NCBI RefSeq assembly: GCF_000378245.1
Contig: NZ_KB899506.1
Coordinates: 1-64,000 of the forward strand
From: Aromatoleum toluclasticum ATCC 700605
GTDB taxonomy: Bacteria > Pseudomonadota > Gammaproteobacteria > Burkholderiales > Rhodocyclaceae
DNA: 64,000 bases
Direction of reading: 5' to 3'
The stretch's first letter is position 1. Every line of letters begins with the position of its first letter. The notes beneath the pieces were generated by a model. It was not told the DNA's origin and made no database searches. It saw only the letters and a program-made list of their open reading frames with translations. Both the position numbers and the translations under genes were made by a program. This document shows, piece after piece, positions 45,112-55,433 of this stretch.

Positions 45112-45143
45112 AAAAAAAACCTCCGACCGAAACCGGCCGGAGG
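45112..45143 (-). terminator. Rho-independent terminator of GlxA-type regulator 2
   Basis: A 9-bp stem with one mismatch (45120-45129 / 45134-45143), followed on the minus strand by eight U residues (plus A run 45112-45119). It lies 58 bases after the regulator stop. Confidence 0.92.
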
Positions 45144-45200
45144 CGTGCAACCCGGTCGTTAAACGACCGTGGGAGAGGGAGACGGAGAACGCAACGCGAC

Positions 45201-46232
45201 TCAGGTCGGCTTGCTCGGCCCTGCCGCGTCGGAGGTGTGACGCCGGCGCTCGGCGCTCGGCGAGATGCCGAAGCCGGCGTGGTAGCGGTGCGAGAAATGC
45301 GCGAAAGACACGAAACCGCAGGCCATCACGATGTCGGCGATCGGGCGGTTGGTGCGTGTGAGGAGCTGGCGCGCGCGCTCGAGGCGGATCTGCAGGTAGT
45401 ACTGGCGCGGCGTGCAGTTGAGCGTTTCGCGGAACAGGCGTTCGAGCTGGCGCGCCGAGAACTGCATGTGCGCCGCCAGCTCCTCCATCGACAGCGGCTC
45501 CTCGATGTTGCACTCCATCAGCTTGATCGCCTCGACGAGCTTGGGATGCGATGCATTCGACACATCGCGCAGCGAGGTCTTCTGTTTCTCGTCCGGGCCG
45601 CGGCACTCGTAGATCAAGAGTTCGGCCACGGCCTTTGCGATCTTGCGCCCTCCTCCGCCGAGGCCGATCAGATGGATCATCATCTCCACCGGCGCGATGC
45701 CGCCGCTGCACGAACAACGGTTGCGGTCGACCTCGTAGAGCTTGTTCGACACCACCAGGCGCGGGAAGCGATCGAGCAGCGCGTCCATGTCTTCCCAATG
45801 GATCGTGCTGCGATGGCCGTCGAGCAACCCCGCACAGGCGAGGAAATAGCTGCCCGTGTCCACCCCGCCGATCGCGACGCCGCGCCCCGCAAGCGTGCGC
45901 AGCCAGCGCAGAATCGGTTCGGTGCCGGTGATCGGCAGCGGATTCGGGCCGACGACGAAAACGCCGTCGAGATCGGCCGCGTCGGCCGCCGCGCAGTCGG
46001 GCTTCACGCAAATGCCGGCGCTGGAGCGCACCGGCTCGCCATCCATCGTGATGGTGACGAACTCATACAGCTTCCTGCGCGCCACCATGTTCGCAAGACG
46101 CAAGGGATCGACCGCCGCGCCGAAGCCGATCAGCGTGAAGTCGGGAACAAGAAGAAAACCGAAGCGGATCGGGGCATCGCCGCCCCGCCCGGCCCAGTGG
46201 CCCGGCCCCTGGCCGGGAATCGCATTGCTCAT
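45201..46232 (-). CDS. GlxA-type AraC-family regulator 2 (GbdR/SouR-like)
   Basis: 343 aa. Ligand domain ~20-210 (IRFGFLLVPDFTLIGFGAAV, DLDGVFVVGPNPLP, GGVDTGSYFLACAGLLDGHR) and a C-terminal AraC domain (LSMEELAAHMQFSARQLERL, IADIVMACGFVSFAHFSHRY). Same architecture as the gene at 26619 but a separate lineage. It sits between the creatininase operon and purU on the same strand, so it is the best candidate activator for creatinine or sarcosine genes. It ends at a strong terminator and starts 87 bases after purU. Confidence 0.92.
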   Translation of the reverse strand: MSNAIPGQGPGHWAGRGGDAPIRFGFLLVPDFTLIGFGAAVDPLRLANMVARRKLYEFVTITMDGEPVRSSAGICVKPDCAAADAADLDGVFVVGPNPLPITGTEPILRWLRTLAGRGVAIGGVDTGSYFLACAGLLDGHRSTIHWEDMDALLDRFPRLVVSNKLYEVDRNRCSCSGGIAPVEMMIHLIGLGGGGRKIAKAVAELLIYECRGPDEKQKTSLRDVSNASHPKLVEAIKLMECNIEEPLSMEELAAHMQFSARQLERLFRETLNCTPRQYYLQIRLERARQLLTRTNRPIADIVMACGFVSFAHFSHRYHAGFGISPSAERRRHTSDAAGPSKPT

Positions 46233-46319
46233 CGAGATACCCTGAAAGTCGTAGTTCCTGCTCGAAGTCTATACGCACCGCCGGCGCCATCAAGACGCCG
46301 GCCGATGGAATCGACACGA

Positions 46320-47189
46320 TCAGGGCAGGACGACCGTACGGGTACCGTTAAGGAAGACGCGACGCTCGACGTGATACAGCACGGCGCGCGCGAGCGCCTG
46401 GCATTCCATGTCGCGACCGACCGAGAGCAATTGTTCGGCGCTGAGCGCATGCGTCACGCGGTCGACGACCTGCTCGATGATCGGCCCCTCGTCGAGATCC
46501 CCGGTCACGTAGTGGGCCGTCGCACCGATCAGCTTCACGCCGCGCGCATGCGCCTGGTGATAGGGCTTCGCGCCCTTGAAACCGGGCAGGAAGGAATGAT
46601 GGATGTTGATCGCGCGGCCGTGGAGGCGTCGGCACAGCTCGTCGGTCAGCACCTGCATGTAGCGCGCCAGCACCACCAGCTCGGTACCCGTTTCCTCGAC
46701 GATCTCCATCAATTTCGCTTCCTGCTGCGGCTTGGTCGCCTCGGTCACCGGCAGGTGATGGAAAGGCAGGCCATCGGCCACGGCAAGGAATTCGAGGTCG
46801 GGGTGATTCGACACGACGCCGACGATGTCGATGGGCAGCTCACCGATGCGCCAGCGGTACAGCAGATCGCGCAGGCAGTGATCGAGCTTCGACACCATGA
46901 TCAGGACCTTGGGCCGCTCGCGCAGCGCGTGCATCCCCCATTCCATGTCGAAGCGCTTCGCCAGCGGCGCGAACTCATGGCGCAGACTTGCCACGTCGAC
47001 CGCGGCCTCGGTTTCACGACCGAATACGCAGCGCACGAAGAAACGATCGCTGAGGTCGTCGTCGAAACACGAGAACTCGTTGATGTAGCATCCCTGACGA
47101 TCAAGGAAGCCGGAAATCGCGGCGACCTGGCCTGCGGCGCTGGGGCACGCGACGGTCAGTGTCCAACGCTTTTCTTTTGTATTGTGCAT
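46320..47189 (-). CDS. purU: Formyltetrahydrofolate deformylase
   Basis: 289 aa from MHNTKEKRWTLTVACPSAAG. N-terminal ACT domain (~8-85) and a formyltransferase-fold domain with the catalytic Asn-His-Asp set in INIHHSFLPGFKGAKPYHQA and THYVTGDLDEGPII-like sequence (here GATAHYVTGDLDEGP). It releases formate and THF from 10-formyl-THF. In this locus it prevents folate from being trapped as one-carbon adducts when sarcosine oxidase runs fast; purU near sox genes is known in other proteobacteria. Upstream ATG in the open frame rejected as outside the ACT domain. Confidence 0.95.
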   Translation of the reverse strand: MHNTKEKRWTLTVACPSAAGQVAAISGFLDRQGCYINEFSCFDDDLSDRFFVRCVFGRETEAAVDVASLRHEFAPLAKRFDMEWGMHALRERPKVLIMVSKLDHCLRDLLYRWRIGELPIDIVGVVSNHPDLEFLAVADGLPFHHLPVTEATKPQQEAKLMEIVEETGTELVVLARYMQVLTDELCRRLHGRAINIHHSFLPGFKGAKPYHQAHARGVKLIGATAHYVTGDLDEGPIIEQVVDRVTHALSAEQLLSVGRDMECQALARAVLYHVERRVFLNGTRTVVLP

Positions 47190-47363
47190 GTCTCTCCTCC
47201 TGTTATGCGCACTCAAGTTACGTGAGTCGCCAGGAGGCCACTTGTCTGCACGCGACAACAGCCCCTGGATTTTCGACGCGAGAATCGGAACCGGATCCCG
47301 ATGAAGCGATCGAATGACGTTCGGGACCGCCCTCTGCCCAATGACCGACCGACGAGCACGCAC

Positions 47364-48494
47364 ATGATCGAGCAGGTTGCCGACAAGATTGCCCGCCGAG
47401 CCATTCTTGGCTTCCTGCTCGGCGGCCTGCTGTTGCTCGGCTACGCCGTCCTGCACCTGTTCATCGTGCCGGTGGCCTGGGCGATCATCATTGCCTACGC
47501 GACCTGGCCCGTGTACCGGCAGTTGCGCGCAAGAATGCGGCGACGCCCCACCTTGAGCGCGTTGCTGATGACGCTCCTGCTCAGCACCGCGTTCATCCTA
47601 CCGGCGCTCTGGATGGGCATGCTGTTGCGGACCGAGGTCGGGGTTGCGATTGCGACGGTTACGACGCATCTCAAGGAGGGTTCGCTCGCGCTACCCGACT
47701 TCGTTCGATCGCTGCCCTGGCTGGGCGACACCTTGCAGGCATCGATCGATGAACTGGCCGGAGATCCCGACGCCTTCAAGACCCAGCTCACCGAATGGGT
47801 CCGGCAAGGCAGCGATCAACTCGTGGCCCTGATCGGCGATGTGGGACGCAATGCCGCCAAGCTCGGCTTCGCGCTGATCACGGTCTTCTTTCTCTACCGC
47901 GATGGCAATCGCGTGCTGACACAGGTCGAGGCCGTGCTGCACCGGTTTCTCGGCGCACGGGTGGACGCCTACCTTGCCGCAGTCGGCGTGATGACCAAGG
48001 CGGTTGTCTGGGGGCTGATCGCCACCGCACTCGGGCAAGGCATCGTCGCCGGACTCGGCTACTGGTGGGCCGGCCTGCCCGCCCCGGTCCTGCTCGGGGC
48101 GGTGACGGCGATCGTCGCGATGATCCCCTTCGGCACCCCGTTCGCGTGGGGCTCGCTGGGCATCTGGTTGCTGATGAGCGGGGATACCGCCAGCGGGATC
48201 GGCCTCTTGTTGTGGGGCACGCTGGTCGTGAGCTGGGTGGACAATCTCATTCGGCCACTCGTCATCAGCAACGCGACGCGGATACCTTTCCTGCTCGTGA
48301 TGTTTGGCGTCCTTGGCGGCCTGGCGGCGTTCGGCCTGATCGGACTCTTCCTTGGTCCGGTCGTGCTCGCGGTGCTGATGGCGGTGTGGCGGGAATGGCT
48401 GGAGGAATCGGATCTCGGCAACCCCGCTGCCACGCCGGCACCCGATGATTCATCCCTGGCGCCGGAGATGCGTCACGACCAGCAACGCGAATAG
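47364..48494 (+). CDS. AI-2E family transporter (PerM/YdiK-like)
   Basis: 376 aa with about eight membrane segments. LGYAVLHLFIVPVAWAIIIAYATWP early and FFLYRDGNRVLTQVEAVLHR, GTPFAWGSLGIWLLMSGD late are family features. The family includes TqsA and Na+/H+ antiporters; the function here is unknown. I start at MIEQVADKIARRAI; ATG 47301 would add 21 polar residues without family support. Its 3' end overlaps dsbB tail-to-tail by 45 bases. It marks the switch from catabolic locus to core genome. Confidence 0.85.
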   Translation: MIEQVADKIARRAILGFLLGGLLLLGYAVLHLFIVPVAWAIIIAYATWPVYRQLRARMRRRPTLSALLMTLLLSTAFILPALWMGMLLRTEVGVAIATVTTHLKEGSLALPDFVRSLPWLGDTLQASIDELAGDPDAFKTQLTEWVRQGSDQLVALIGDVGRNAAKLGFALITVFFLYRDGNRVLTQVEAVLHRFLGARVDAYLAAVGVMTKAVVWGLIATALGQGIVAGLGYWWAGLPAPVLLGAVTAIVAMIPFGTPFAWGSLGIWLLMSGDTASGIGLLLWGTLVVSWVDNLIRPLVISNATRIPFLLVMFGVLGGLAAFGLIGLFLGPVVLAVLMAVWREWLEESDLGNPAATPAPDDSSLAPEMRHDQQRE

Positions 48495-48905
48495 GGTCGA
48501 GAAGGCGATGACCGACAGCAACGGGATCGTGAGGAAGCCGAACCACTCGATGACGGTCTGTGAGCACGGGATCCCTTGCGTACACGGGCGGACTTCTTCG
48601 GGGATCACGCCAAGGACGAGGAGCTGGTGAAACACCGCGATCAGCCAGCCAACGACGACCAGCGGCAGCGCATAACGGACGACCTTGCGGTCGAACGGAA
48701 ACAGGCCCGCCGGCAGGATCAGTACGAGCGGGAACATGAAGATGCGCTGATACCAGCACAGCACGCAGGTCGGCAATTTCATCACTTCACCGAAGAACAG
48801 CGCGCCGAGCGTCGACATGCTGGCGATCACCCAGGCGGCGAAGATCAGGTTCCATCCGGTTGTGGTTTCGTTGCGCATGGGATGTGGGTATTCATTCGTG
48901 TTCAT
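48450..48905 (-). CDS. dsbB: Disulfide bond formation protein DsbB/BdbC-like
   Basis: 151 aa, four membrane helices. First redox pair in PTCVLCWYQRIFMFP (Cys47/Cys50), second in RPCTQGIPCSQ (Cys106/Cys112). It reoxidises a DsbA-type thiol oxidase using quinone. Start at ATG 48905 or 48878; neither has a strong RBS. Convergent with the AI-2E gene. Confidence 0.88.
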   Translation of the reverse strand: MNTNEYPHPMRNETTTGWNLIFAAWVIASMSTLGALFFGEVMKLPTCVLCWYQRIFMFPLVLILPAGLFPFDRKVVRYALPLVVVGWLIAVFHQLLVLGVIPEEVRPCTQGIPCSQTVIEWFGFLTIPLLSVIAFSTLFALLVVTHLRRQG

Positions 48906-48948
48906 TGATGGAGGGCCGTCAACGGCGACGGCCTTGCTTTGCGGGGTG

Positions 48949-49275
48949 TCACACGACATCGGACCGCCTGAGCTTCCCCACGAATTTTGCGGCCTTCGCC
49001 CGTGCAGCGGCAAGGTCCGGCAAACCTGCGACGTTACCGACGCTCGGCTGTACGAACTTCCCATTTACCTTGCGGCGAGGGATGGAGGTCTTCGTCGCAC
49101 CGACGCGAACGGCAAAGCCTCGCGGAGCCGGGTCCGCCGCGTCACGGACGATATGGCGCTCGCGCCCCGGCTTGTCTTCGAAGACAATACCGGCTTTGTC
49201 GTCGCCCTCCGCAATGCCATGAAGACCGGCAATAAATGACGAAACAATAACAAGAAGCCGCCGAAAGAATTTCAC
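48949..49275 (-). CDS. Hypothetical small secreted protein
   Basis: Open frame of 108 codons from a GTG. MKFFRRLLVIVSSFIAGLHG at the front could be a signal peptide, followed by a basic, low-complexity mature part with no family I recognise. No clear RBS; divergent from mutS with only 10 bases between. It may not be real. Confidence 0.3.
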   Translation of the reverse strand: MKFFRRLLVIVSSFIAGLHGIAEGDDKAGIVFEDKPGRERHIVRDAADPAPRGFAVRVGATKTSIPRRKVNGKFVQPSVGNVAGLPDLAAARAKAAKFVGKLRRSDVV

Positions 49276-49285
49276 AAGTTATTGA

Positions 49286-51889
49286 ATGAAAAAAGAAACG
49301 ATTCCGAGACCGCTGGACCAGGACGAGTTCGCCGGACACACCCCGATGATGGTCCAGTACCTCCGGATCAAGCAGCAGCACCCCGACACGCTGCTCTTCT
49401 ACCGGATGGGCGACTTCTACGAACTGTTCTTCGAAGACGCCGAGAAGGCCGCCCGGCTGCTCGACATCACGCTGACGACGCGCGGACAGTCTGCCGGCCA
49501 ACCGATCAAGATGGCCGGCGTGCCCTTCCACGCCGTCGAGCAATACCTCGCGCGGCTCGTGAAACTCGGCGAATCGGTCGTGATCGCCGAACAGGTCGGC
49601 GACCCCGGTGCGACGAAGGGCCCCATGGAGCGCGCGGTCAGCCGCATCGTGACCCCGGGCACGCTCACCGACGCAGCGCTCCTCGACGACCGTTCGGATT
49701 CGCTGCTGCTGGCGGCGAACCTGCATCGCGGCATCCTCGGCCTCGCCTGGCTGAACCTCGCCAACGGCGACCTGCGCGTCATGGAATGCCCCGCCGAGCA
49801 GCTGCAGGCCCAGTTCGAGCGTCTGCGTCCCGCCGAGGTGCTGGTGCCCGATGGCCTCGCGCTGCCGCTGGTCGAAGCGCTGTCGCCGGTGTTGCGCCGC
49901 CTCGCCGACTGGCAATTCGAAGGCGAGACCGGCGAGCGCCTGCTCACCACCCACTTCGGCACGCGCGACCTGAGCGGCTTCGGCGTCGAAGGCATGCCGG
50001 TCGCGCTGGGCGCCGCCGCGGCCCTGTTCGATTACGCACGCAGCACGCAGCGCCAGAGCCTCGAACACGTCACCGGCCTCAAGGTCGAGCGCGAATCGGA
50101 ATACCTCCGGCTCGATGCGGCGACACGGCGCAACCTCGAACTCACCGAGACGCTGCGCGGCGAATCCTCGCCCACCCTGCTCTCGCTGCTCGACTCCTGC
50201 GTGACCAGCATGGGCTCACGCTGGCTACGCCACGCCCTGCACCACCCGCTGCGCGACCGTCATCACGCCGCCGCGCGCCACGGCGCCGTCAGCGAGCTGA
50301 TCGGCAGCGACACCGGCGACGCACGCATGCTGGCGAACGCCCGCCAGGCCCTGCGCGGCGTCGCCGACGTGGATCGCATCACCGCGCGCATCGCACTGCG
50401 CAGCGCCCGCCCGCGCGACCTCGCCGCACTGCGCGACAGCCTCGCGCGACTGCCCGAACTGCACGACGCGCTTCAAAGTCCGCAGTCCGCCCTGCTCGCG
50501 CAGCTCCTCGCCGGGCTCGGCGTGCCGGAAGCCGCCCTCGACCTCCTCGTGCGCGCGGTCGCCGCCGAGCCGGCCGCCGCGGTGCGCGACGGCGGCGTGA
50601 TCGCGACGGGTTACGACGCCGAACTCGACGAGCTGCGCGGCATCCAGACCAACTGCGGCGAGTTCCTGATGGCGCTGGAAGCGCGCGAGCGCGAACGCAG
50701 CGGCATCGCGAACCTGAAAGTCGAGTTCAACAAGGTGCATGGCTTCTACATCGAGGTCAGCCACGCGAACGCCGGCAAGGTGCCCGACGACTACCGCCGC
50801 CGCCAGACGCTGAAGAACGCCGAGCGCTACATCACCCCCGAGCTGAAGGCCTTCGAGGACAAGGCGCTATCCGCGCAGGAGCGGGCGCTCGCGCGCGAGA
50901 AGATGCTCTACGAGGCCCTGCTCGAAGAGCTCGCCGCCCACATCCCCAAGCTGCAGCACATCGCCCGCTCGCTCGCCTGCCTCGACGGCCTCGGCGCCTT
51001 CGGCGAGGCCGCCGTGCGCTACGGCTACGTCTGCCCGCAGTTCTCGGACCAACCCGGCATGGACATCGTCGGCGGCCGTCACCCGGTCGTCGAGCGCCAG
51101 GTCGAGAACTTCATCGCCAACGACTGCAGCCTCGCGCCGACGCGCCGCATGCTGATGATCACCGGCCCGAACATGGGCGGTAAATCGACCTTCATGCGCC
51201 AGGTCGCACTCATCGCGCTGCTCGCCCACGTCGGCGCCTTCGTGCCCGCGCAGGCCGCGCGCATCGGTCCGCTGGACGCCATCTTCACGCGCATCGGCGC
51301 ATCCGACGACCTCGCGTCCGGCCGCTCGACCTTCATGGTCGAGATGACCGAAGCCTCGGCGATCCTGCACGGCGCCACCGACCAGAGCCTCGTGCTGATG
51401 GACGAGATCGGCCGCGGCACCTCGACCTTCGACGGCCTCGCGCTGGCCTTCGCGATCGCCCGCCACCTACTCGAGAAGAACCGCTGCCTCACGCTCTTCT
51501 CCACCCATTACTTCGAGCTCACGCGCCTCAACGCCGACTACCCGGAGTGCGCGAACGTACATCTGGACGCCGTCGAGCACGCGCACCGCATCGTCTTCCT
51601 GCACGCCGTCGAAGAAGGCCCCGCGAGCCAGAGTTACGGAATCGAGGTCGCGGCGCTGGCCGGAATTCCCGGCTCGGTGATCCGCGACGCCAAACGCCGC
51701 TTGCGCGCGCTGGAAAATCGCGAAGTCGGCGCCGGCCCGCAGGCCGACCTCTTCGCCGCGCTGCCCGAAGCGGACGACGAACCGCTGTCGCACCCCGCGC
51801 TGACGGCGCTGGCCGACATCGACCCGGACAGCCTCAGCCCGCGCGAGGCCCTCGAACAGCTTTACGCCCTCAAGAGATTGACGGTATGA
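49286..51889 (+). CDS. mutS: DNA mismatch repair protein MutS
   Basis: 867 aa, full length. Mismatch-contact motif in [14 protein letters not shown], clamp/core domains through the middle, Walker [15 protein letters not shown], Walker [18 protein letters not shown]-loop [10 protein letters not shown]. It binds mispairs and recruits MutL. The stop overlaps the start of the next gene (ATGA). Core housekeeping gene. Confidence 0.98.
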   Translation: MKKETIPRPLDQDEFAGHTPMMVQYLRIKQQHPDTLLFYRMGDFYELFFEDAEKAARLLDITLTTRGQSAGQPIKMAGVPFHAVEQYLARLVKLGESVVIAEQVGDPGATKGPMERAVSRIVTPGTLTDAALLDDRSDSLLLAANLHRGILGLAWLNLANGDLRVMECPAEQLQAQFERLRPAEVLVPDGLALPLVEALSPVLRRLADWQFEGETGERLLTTHFGTRDLSGFGVEGMPVALGAAAALFDYARSTQRQSLEHVTGLKVERESEYLRLDAATRRNLELTETLRGESSPTLLSLLDSCVTSMGSRWLRHALHHPLRDRHHAAARHGAVSELIGSDTGDARMLANARQALRGVADVDRITARIALRSARPRDLAALRDSLARLPELHDALQSPQSALLAQLLAGLGVPEAALDLLVRAVAAEPAAAVRDGGVIATGYDAELDELRGIQTNCGEFLMALEARERERSGIANLKVEFNKVHGFYIEVSHANAGKVPDDYRRRQTLKNAERYITPELKAFEDKALSAQERALAREKMLYEALLEELAAHIPKLQHIARSLACLDGLGAFGEAAVRYGYVCPQFSDQPGMDIVGGRHPVVERQVENFIANDCSLAPTRRMLMITGPNMGGKSTFMRQVALIALLAHVGAFVPAQAARIGPLDAIFTRIGASDDLASGRSTFMVEMTEASAILHGATDQSLVLMDEIGRGTSTFDGLALAFAIARHLLEKNRCLTLFSTHYFELTRLNADYPECANVHLDAVEHAHRIVFLHAVEEGPASQSYGIEVAALAGIPGSVIRDAKRRLRALENREVGAGPQADLFAALPEADDEPLSHPALTALADIDPDSLSPREALEQLYALKRLTV

Positions 51890-52641
51890 GCACGCCGATC
51901 GACATCAGCGAGGACGGTGGCGTCCGCTACCTGCACTTCGGCTCCGAGTGGGTCCAGGGCGCGATGCGCATCCGCCGCCCCAACGCACTGGAACTCGCCT
52001 ACACGCGCGAGATGATGGCGGGCCTGCTGCTGCGCGACGCCGACGACTGGCCGCGCACGGCGCTCGTGATAGGCCTGGGCGCCGCATCGCTGACGCGCTT
52101 CCTGCACCATCACTGCCCGCACACGCGCACCCAGGTCATCGAGATAGAGCCGCGCGTCGTCGCCGCGGCACGCCAGTTCTTCAAGCTGCCTGAAGAGGAC
52201 GAGCGCCTCGCGATCCACGTCGGCGACGGCGTGCGCTACGTGATGGAAACCGAGCGCAAGTTCGACCTCATCCTCGTCGACGGCTTCGACCGCAACGCCC
52301 GCGCCGGAGCGCTCGACACCGCCCCGTTCTATGCGGCGGCCCGGGCACGGCTGTCGGAACAGGGACTGATGTCGGTGAACCTGTTCGGACGCTCGCGCGG
52401 CTTCCGCGCCAGCGTCGAGCGCATCATCACGGCCTTCGACGATCGCGCGATCGCGTTCCCGTCGTGCGACAGCGGCAACGTTGTGGCCTTCGGCGCGGAA
52501 GGCGACCGGATCGACGTCCCGGTGGCCGAACTGCGCGAACGCGCCCGGACGCTGAAGGAGAAGACCGGCCTGGACCTCGGCCCCACAGTCACCCGGCTGG
52601 AGCAGGCCGGCAGCCTGCCGGGCGGCAGACTGATCCTCTAG
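51886..52641 (+). CDS. Spermidine-synthase-like protein (SAM-dependent fold)
   Basis: 251 aa. Rossmann motif [14 protein letters not shown], acidic residue in [18 protein letters not shown], and [16 protein letters not shown]. It resembles SpeE C-terminal domains but lacks a clear N-terminal beta domain and the full polyamine-site pattern, so aminopropyl transfer is not assured. Coupled to mutS by a 4-base overlap. Confidence 0.82.
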   Translation: MSTPIDISEDGGVRYLHFGSEWVQGAMRIRRPNALELAYTREMMAGLLLRDADDWPRTALVIGLGAASLTRFLHHHCPHTRTQVIEIEPRVVAAARQFFKLPEEDERLAIHVGDGVRYVMETERKFDLILVDGFDRNARAGALDTAPFYAAARARLSEQGLMSVNLFGRSRGFRASVERIITAFDDRAIAFPSCDSGNVVAFGAEGDRIDVPVAELRERARTLKEKTGLDLGPTVTRLEQAGSLPGGRLIL

Positions 52642-52649
52642 CCCACTGT

Positions 52650-53378
52650 TCAGACCGCCGGCACTTCCTCTGCCGGCGCCGGCGCAATCCACAGGCAGGC
52701 CCCCTTGTTGGCCTTGCTGATGTCCTGCAACACGCGGTCGTGCGCCGCCTGTTCGTCAGGAGTGGGCCGCAGCACGCGCAGCGGCGGCCGCTCGATCGGG
52801 CTGCCGCTCGCATCCACGCCTCCCATCGGCGAGTCGTCGTCGAGCAGCATCATCAGGCTTTCCTGCCCGCGGGTCATCGCCAGATAGACGTCGGCGAGCA
52901 GTTCCGCGTCGAGCAGCGCGCCGTGCAGGGTGCGCGCGGCGTTGTCGATCTCGAAACGGTCGCACAGCGCGTCGAGGGACGCCTTCTTGCCCGGGTTCAG
53001 CTCCTTGGCCATCTTGAGCGTGTCGATCACGCCCGTGCACAGCGCACCGAGCTTCGGGTGCCCCAGCCGCGACAGTTCGTGATCGAGGAAGCCGACGTCG
53101 AAGCTCGCGTTGTGGATCACTAGTTCCGAGTCGCGCACGAAATCCATGAAGTCGCCCGCAACATCGCAGAATTTCGGCTTGTCGACGAGGAATTCCTCGG
53201 TAATGCCGTGAACGGCCACCGCCTCGGCGTCGATCCCCCGTTCCGGGTTGATATAGACGTGGTAGTGCTTGCCGGTCAGGTTGCGGTTGAGCAGCTCCAC
53301 ACAGCCGATCTCGATCACGCGGTCGCCATTGCGCCAGTCGAGGCCCGTGGTTTCGGTATCCAGGACAATCTGTCTCAA
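52650..53378 (-). CDS. dnaQ: DNA polymerase III epsilon subunit (proofreading exonuclease)
   Basis: 242 aa DEDDh exonuclease. Exo I IVLDTETTGLDW (Asp-x-Glu), Exo II ELVIHNASFDVGFLDHEL, Exo III LHGALLDAELLADVYLAM (His and Asp). C-terminal tail after ~180 should bind the polymerase alpha subunit. 45 bases after rnhA, same strand, an order common in proteobacteria. Confidence 0.96.
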   Translation of the reverse strand: MRQIVLDTETTGLDWRNGDRVIEIGCVELLNRNLTGKHYHVYINPERGIDAEAVAVHGITEEFLVDKPKFCDVAGDFMDFVRDSELVIHNASFDVGFLDHELSRLGHPKLGALCTGVIDTLKMAKELNPGKKASLDALCDRFEIDNAARTLHGALLDAELLADVYLAMTRGQESLMMLLDDDSPMGGVDASGSPIERPPLRVLRPTPDEQAAHDRVLQDISKANKGACLWIAPAPAEEVPAV

Positions 53379-53423
53379 GGGTTCATCCCCGGTCGTTCGT
53401 TCGCGCCCTCGCGGGCCGGTTGA

Positions 53424-53885
53424 TCACATTTCCGCGACGGAACCACCGCGCGCGCGCACGGCATCGACGCCCCGGCGCGCGAGTTCGTCCGCGCGCTCGT
53501 TCTCCGCGTGCCCCGCATGGCCACGCACCCAGATCCACGCGACCTTGTGGCGGCTCGCCGCCTCGTCCAGCGCGCGCCACAGGTCCTCGTTCTTCACCGG
53601 CTCGCGCGAGGCGGTCTTCCAGCCGCGCTTCTTCCAGCCGTGGATCCACTCCGAGATGCCTTTCTGCACGTACTGGCTGTCGGTATGCACGCGCGCCGCG
53701 ACGGGCCGCTTGAGCGTTTCCAGCGCGCGGATCACCGCGAGCAGTTCCATGCGGTTGTTGGTCGTCTTCGGCTCGCCGCCCCAGATTTCCTTCTCGTGCG
53801 GGCCGCTGCGCAGGATCGCGCCCCAGCCGCCGGGTCCCGGGTTGCCGCTGCAGGCCCCGTCGGTGAATATCTCGACTTCTTCCAT
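53424..53885 (-). CDS. rnhA: Ribonuclease HI
   Basis: 153 aa. Catalytic Asp9 ([16 protein letters not shown]), Glu47 ([10 protein letters not shown]), Asp69 (VHTDSQYV), His123 ([13 protein letters not shown]) and Asp133. Removes RNA from RNA:DNA hybrids. The start [10 protein letters not shown] at 53885 lies 11 bases after the methyltransferase stop. Confidence 0.96.
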   Translation of the reverse strand: MEEVEIFTDGACSGNPGPGGWGAILRSGPHEKEIWGGEPKTTNNRMELLAVIRALETLKRPVAARVHTDSQYVQKGISEWIHGWKKRGWKTASREPVKNEDLWRALDEAASRHKVAWIWVRGHAGHAENERADELARRGVDAVRARGGSVAEM

Positions 53886-53896
53886 CCCTCTTCCGT

Positions 53897-54637
53897 CTAT
53901 TCCACTTTTTGTACGCCGCCCGTCACCTGCCGCCCGCGCTGGGCCACCGGTGAAAGGCGCTTTGCCGCGGCGCGCGCATCGCGCCAGTTCGGCGTTATCA
54001 GGCGCATCCCCTGCACCCGCTTGATGCCCTGGATGATGTAGGCACCGCCGCAGATCGGCCACCAGCGGTCGCCCGCCTTGTCCATGAAGCCCCAACGCTC
54101 CAGCCATTTCGTGCTCGCGAACGCCGGCGCGTAGCAGCCGAAGCTGCCCGCCTGGGTCTCGAAGCCGAGCAGCGCCAGCCAGTCCTTCGTGCGCCGCACC
54201 GACAGGTATTGCCCGCGCCACGGATAAGACCCCGAACGCCGCGCCACCAGGCGCCGCAATCCCCACAGGCTGAGCGGATTGAAGCCCGCGATGATCACGC
54301 TGCCCTCGGGCACCAGCACCCGCTCGACCTCGCGCAGCACCTGGTGCGGATTGCGCGAGAATTCCAGCACGTGCGGCAAGAGCACGAGATCGATGCTTGC
54401 CGACGCGAACGGCAACGCGCCGCCCTCCGCAACGACTGCGATATCGCCGGAGCGCGCGCAATGGAAACGGAAGGGAATGCGGTTGCCGCGCAGGAAGTCG
54501 TACTCCGGCAATCCAATCTGCACCGCGTTGTAGCCGAAAATGTCGGCTACCATGAGATCGAACTTGGCCTGCTCCCACCGCAGCAGATAACTTCCCTGCG
54601 GGGTTTCAAGCCAGTCCGACAGACTGAGGATGGACAT
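53897..54637 (-). CDS. Class I SAM-dependent methyltransferase (YafS-like)
   Basis: 246 aa with a Methyltransf_11-type core ([55 protein letters not shown]). The usual GxGxG motif I is poorly kept, as in YafS-like proteins located between rnhA and gloB in many proteobacteria. Substrate unknown. Divergent from gloB; the two starts nearly abut. Confidence 0.85.
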   Translation of the reverse strand: MSILSLSDWLETPQGSYLLRWEQAKFDLMVADIFGYNAVQIGLPEYDFLRGNRIPFRFHCARSGDIAVVAEGGALPFASASIDLVLLPHVLEFSRNPHQVLREVERVLVPEGSVIIAGFNPLSLWGLRRLVARRSGSYPWRGQYLSVRRTKDWLALLGFETQAGSFGCYAPAFASTKWLERWGFMDKAGDRWWPICGGAYIIQGIKRVQGMRLITPNWRDARAAAKRLSPVAQRGRQVTGGVQKVE

Positions 54638-55427
54638 GGACGATCAGCACTCAAAAATCCGCAGCGCCGACATTATCCCCCTTCCGGCCTTCCGCGATAA
54701 CTATATCTGGCTGCTTCGCCGCGGCCCCTGGGCGGCGGTCGTCGACCCCGGCGACGCATCCGTCGTCGAAGCCGCGCTGCAGGAACACGACTTACGGCTC
54801 GTGGCGATACTGCTGACCCACCACCACGACGACCACATCGGCGGCGTGGCCGAACTCGCCGCGCGCCACCACCCGGCGGTGTTCGGTCCCGCCGGCGAGA
54901 ACATCCCCGGCCTCACGCGCCGCGTCGGCGAAGGCGACGAGGTCGTCCTCGACACCCTCGACCTCCGCTTCAGCGTGTTCGCGATCCCGGGCCACACGAC
55001 CACGCACATCGCTTACCACATGCCCGGCGTCCTGTTCGCGGGCGACACGCTGTTCAGCGCGGGCTGCGGCCGCCTCTTCGGCGGCACGGCCGCGCAACTG
55101 CATGCCTCGCTGCAGCGCCTGGCGCAGCTTCCGGGCGACACCGCCGTCTACTGCGCCCACGAATACACCCTGTCCAACCTCGCCTTCGCCCGCGCGGCCG
55201 AACCCGTCAACCCGGAACGCGATGCCTGGCTCGCCGAATGCGAAGCCCTGCGTGCCGCCGGCCGCCCGACCGTGCCCACCAGCATCGAGCGCGAACGCCG
55301 CATCAATCCCTTCCTGCGCACCGATTCGCCCGCCCTGCTCGACGCGGTCACCGCGCAAAGCGGTCAGCGTCCTGCAGACTCCGGCGAGTGCCTCGCCGCC
55401 CTGCGCAAGTGGAAGGACGTGTTCTGA
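54636..55427 (+). CDS. gloB: Hydroxyacylglutathione hydrolase (glyoxalase II)
   Basis: 263 aa metallo-beta-lactamase-fold enzyme. LTHHHDDHIGG binds the two metals; further ligands in IPGHTTTHIAYH, FAGDTLFSAGCGRLF and YCAHEYTLSNL. Hydrolyses S-lactoylglutathione in methylglyoxal detoxification. ATG 54636 fits the GAGG site better than 54630. Confidence 0.95.
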   Translation: MDDQHSKIRSADIIPLPAFRDNYIWLLRRGPWAAVVDPGDASVVEAALQEHDLRLVAILLTHHHDDHIGGVAELAARHHPAVFGPAGENIPGLTRRVGEGDEVVLDTLDLRFSVFAIPGHTTTHIAYHMPGVLFAGDTLFSAGCGRLFGGTAAQLHASLQRLAQLPGDTAVYCAHEYTLSNLAFARAAEPVNPERDAWLAECEALRAAGRPTVPTSIERERRINPFLRTDSPALLDAVTAQSGQRPADSGECLAALRKWKDVF

Positions 55428-55433
55428 GGCGCG

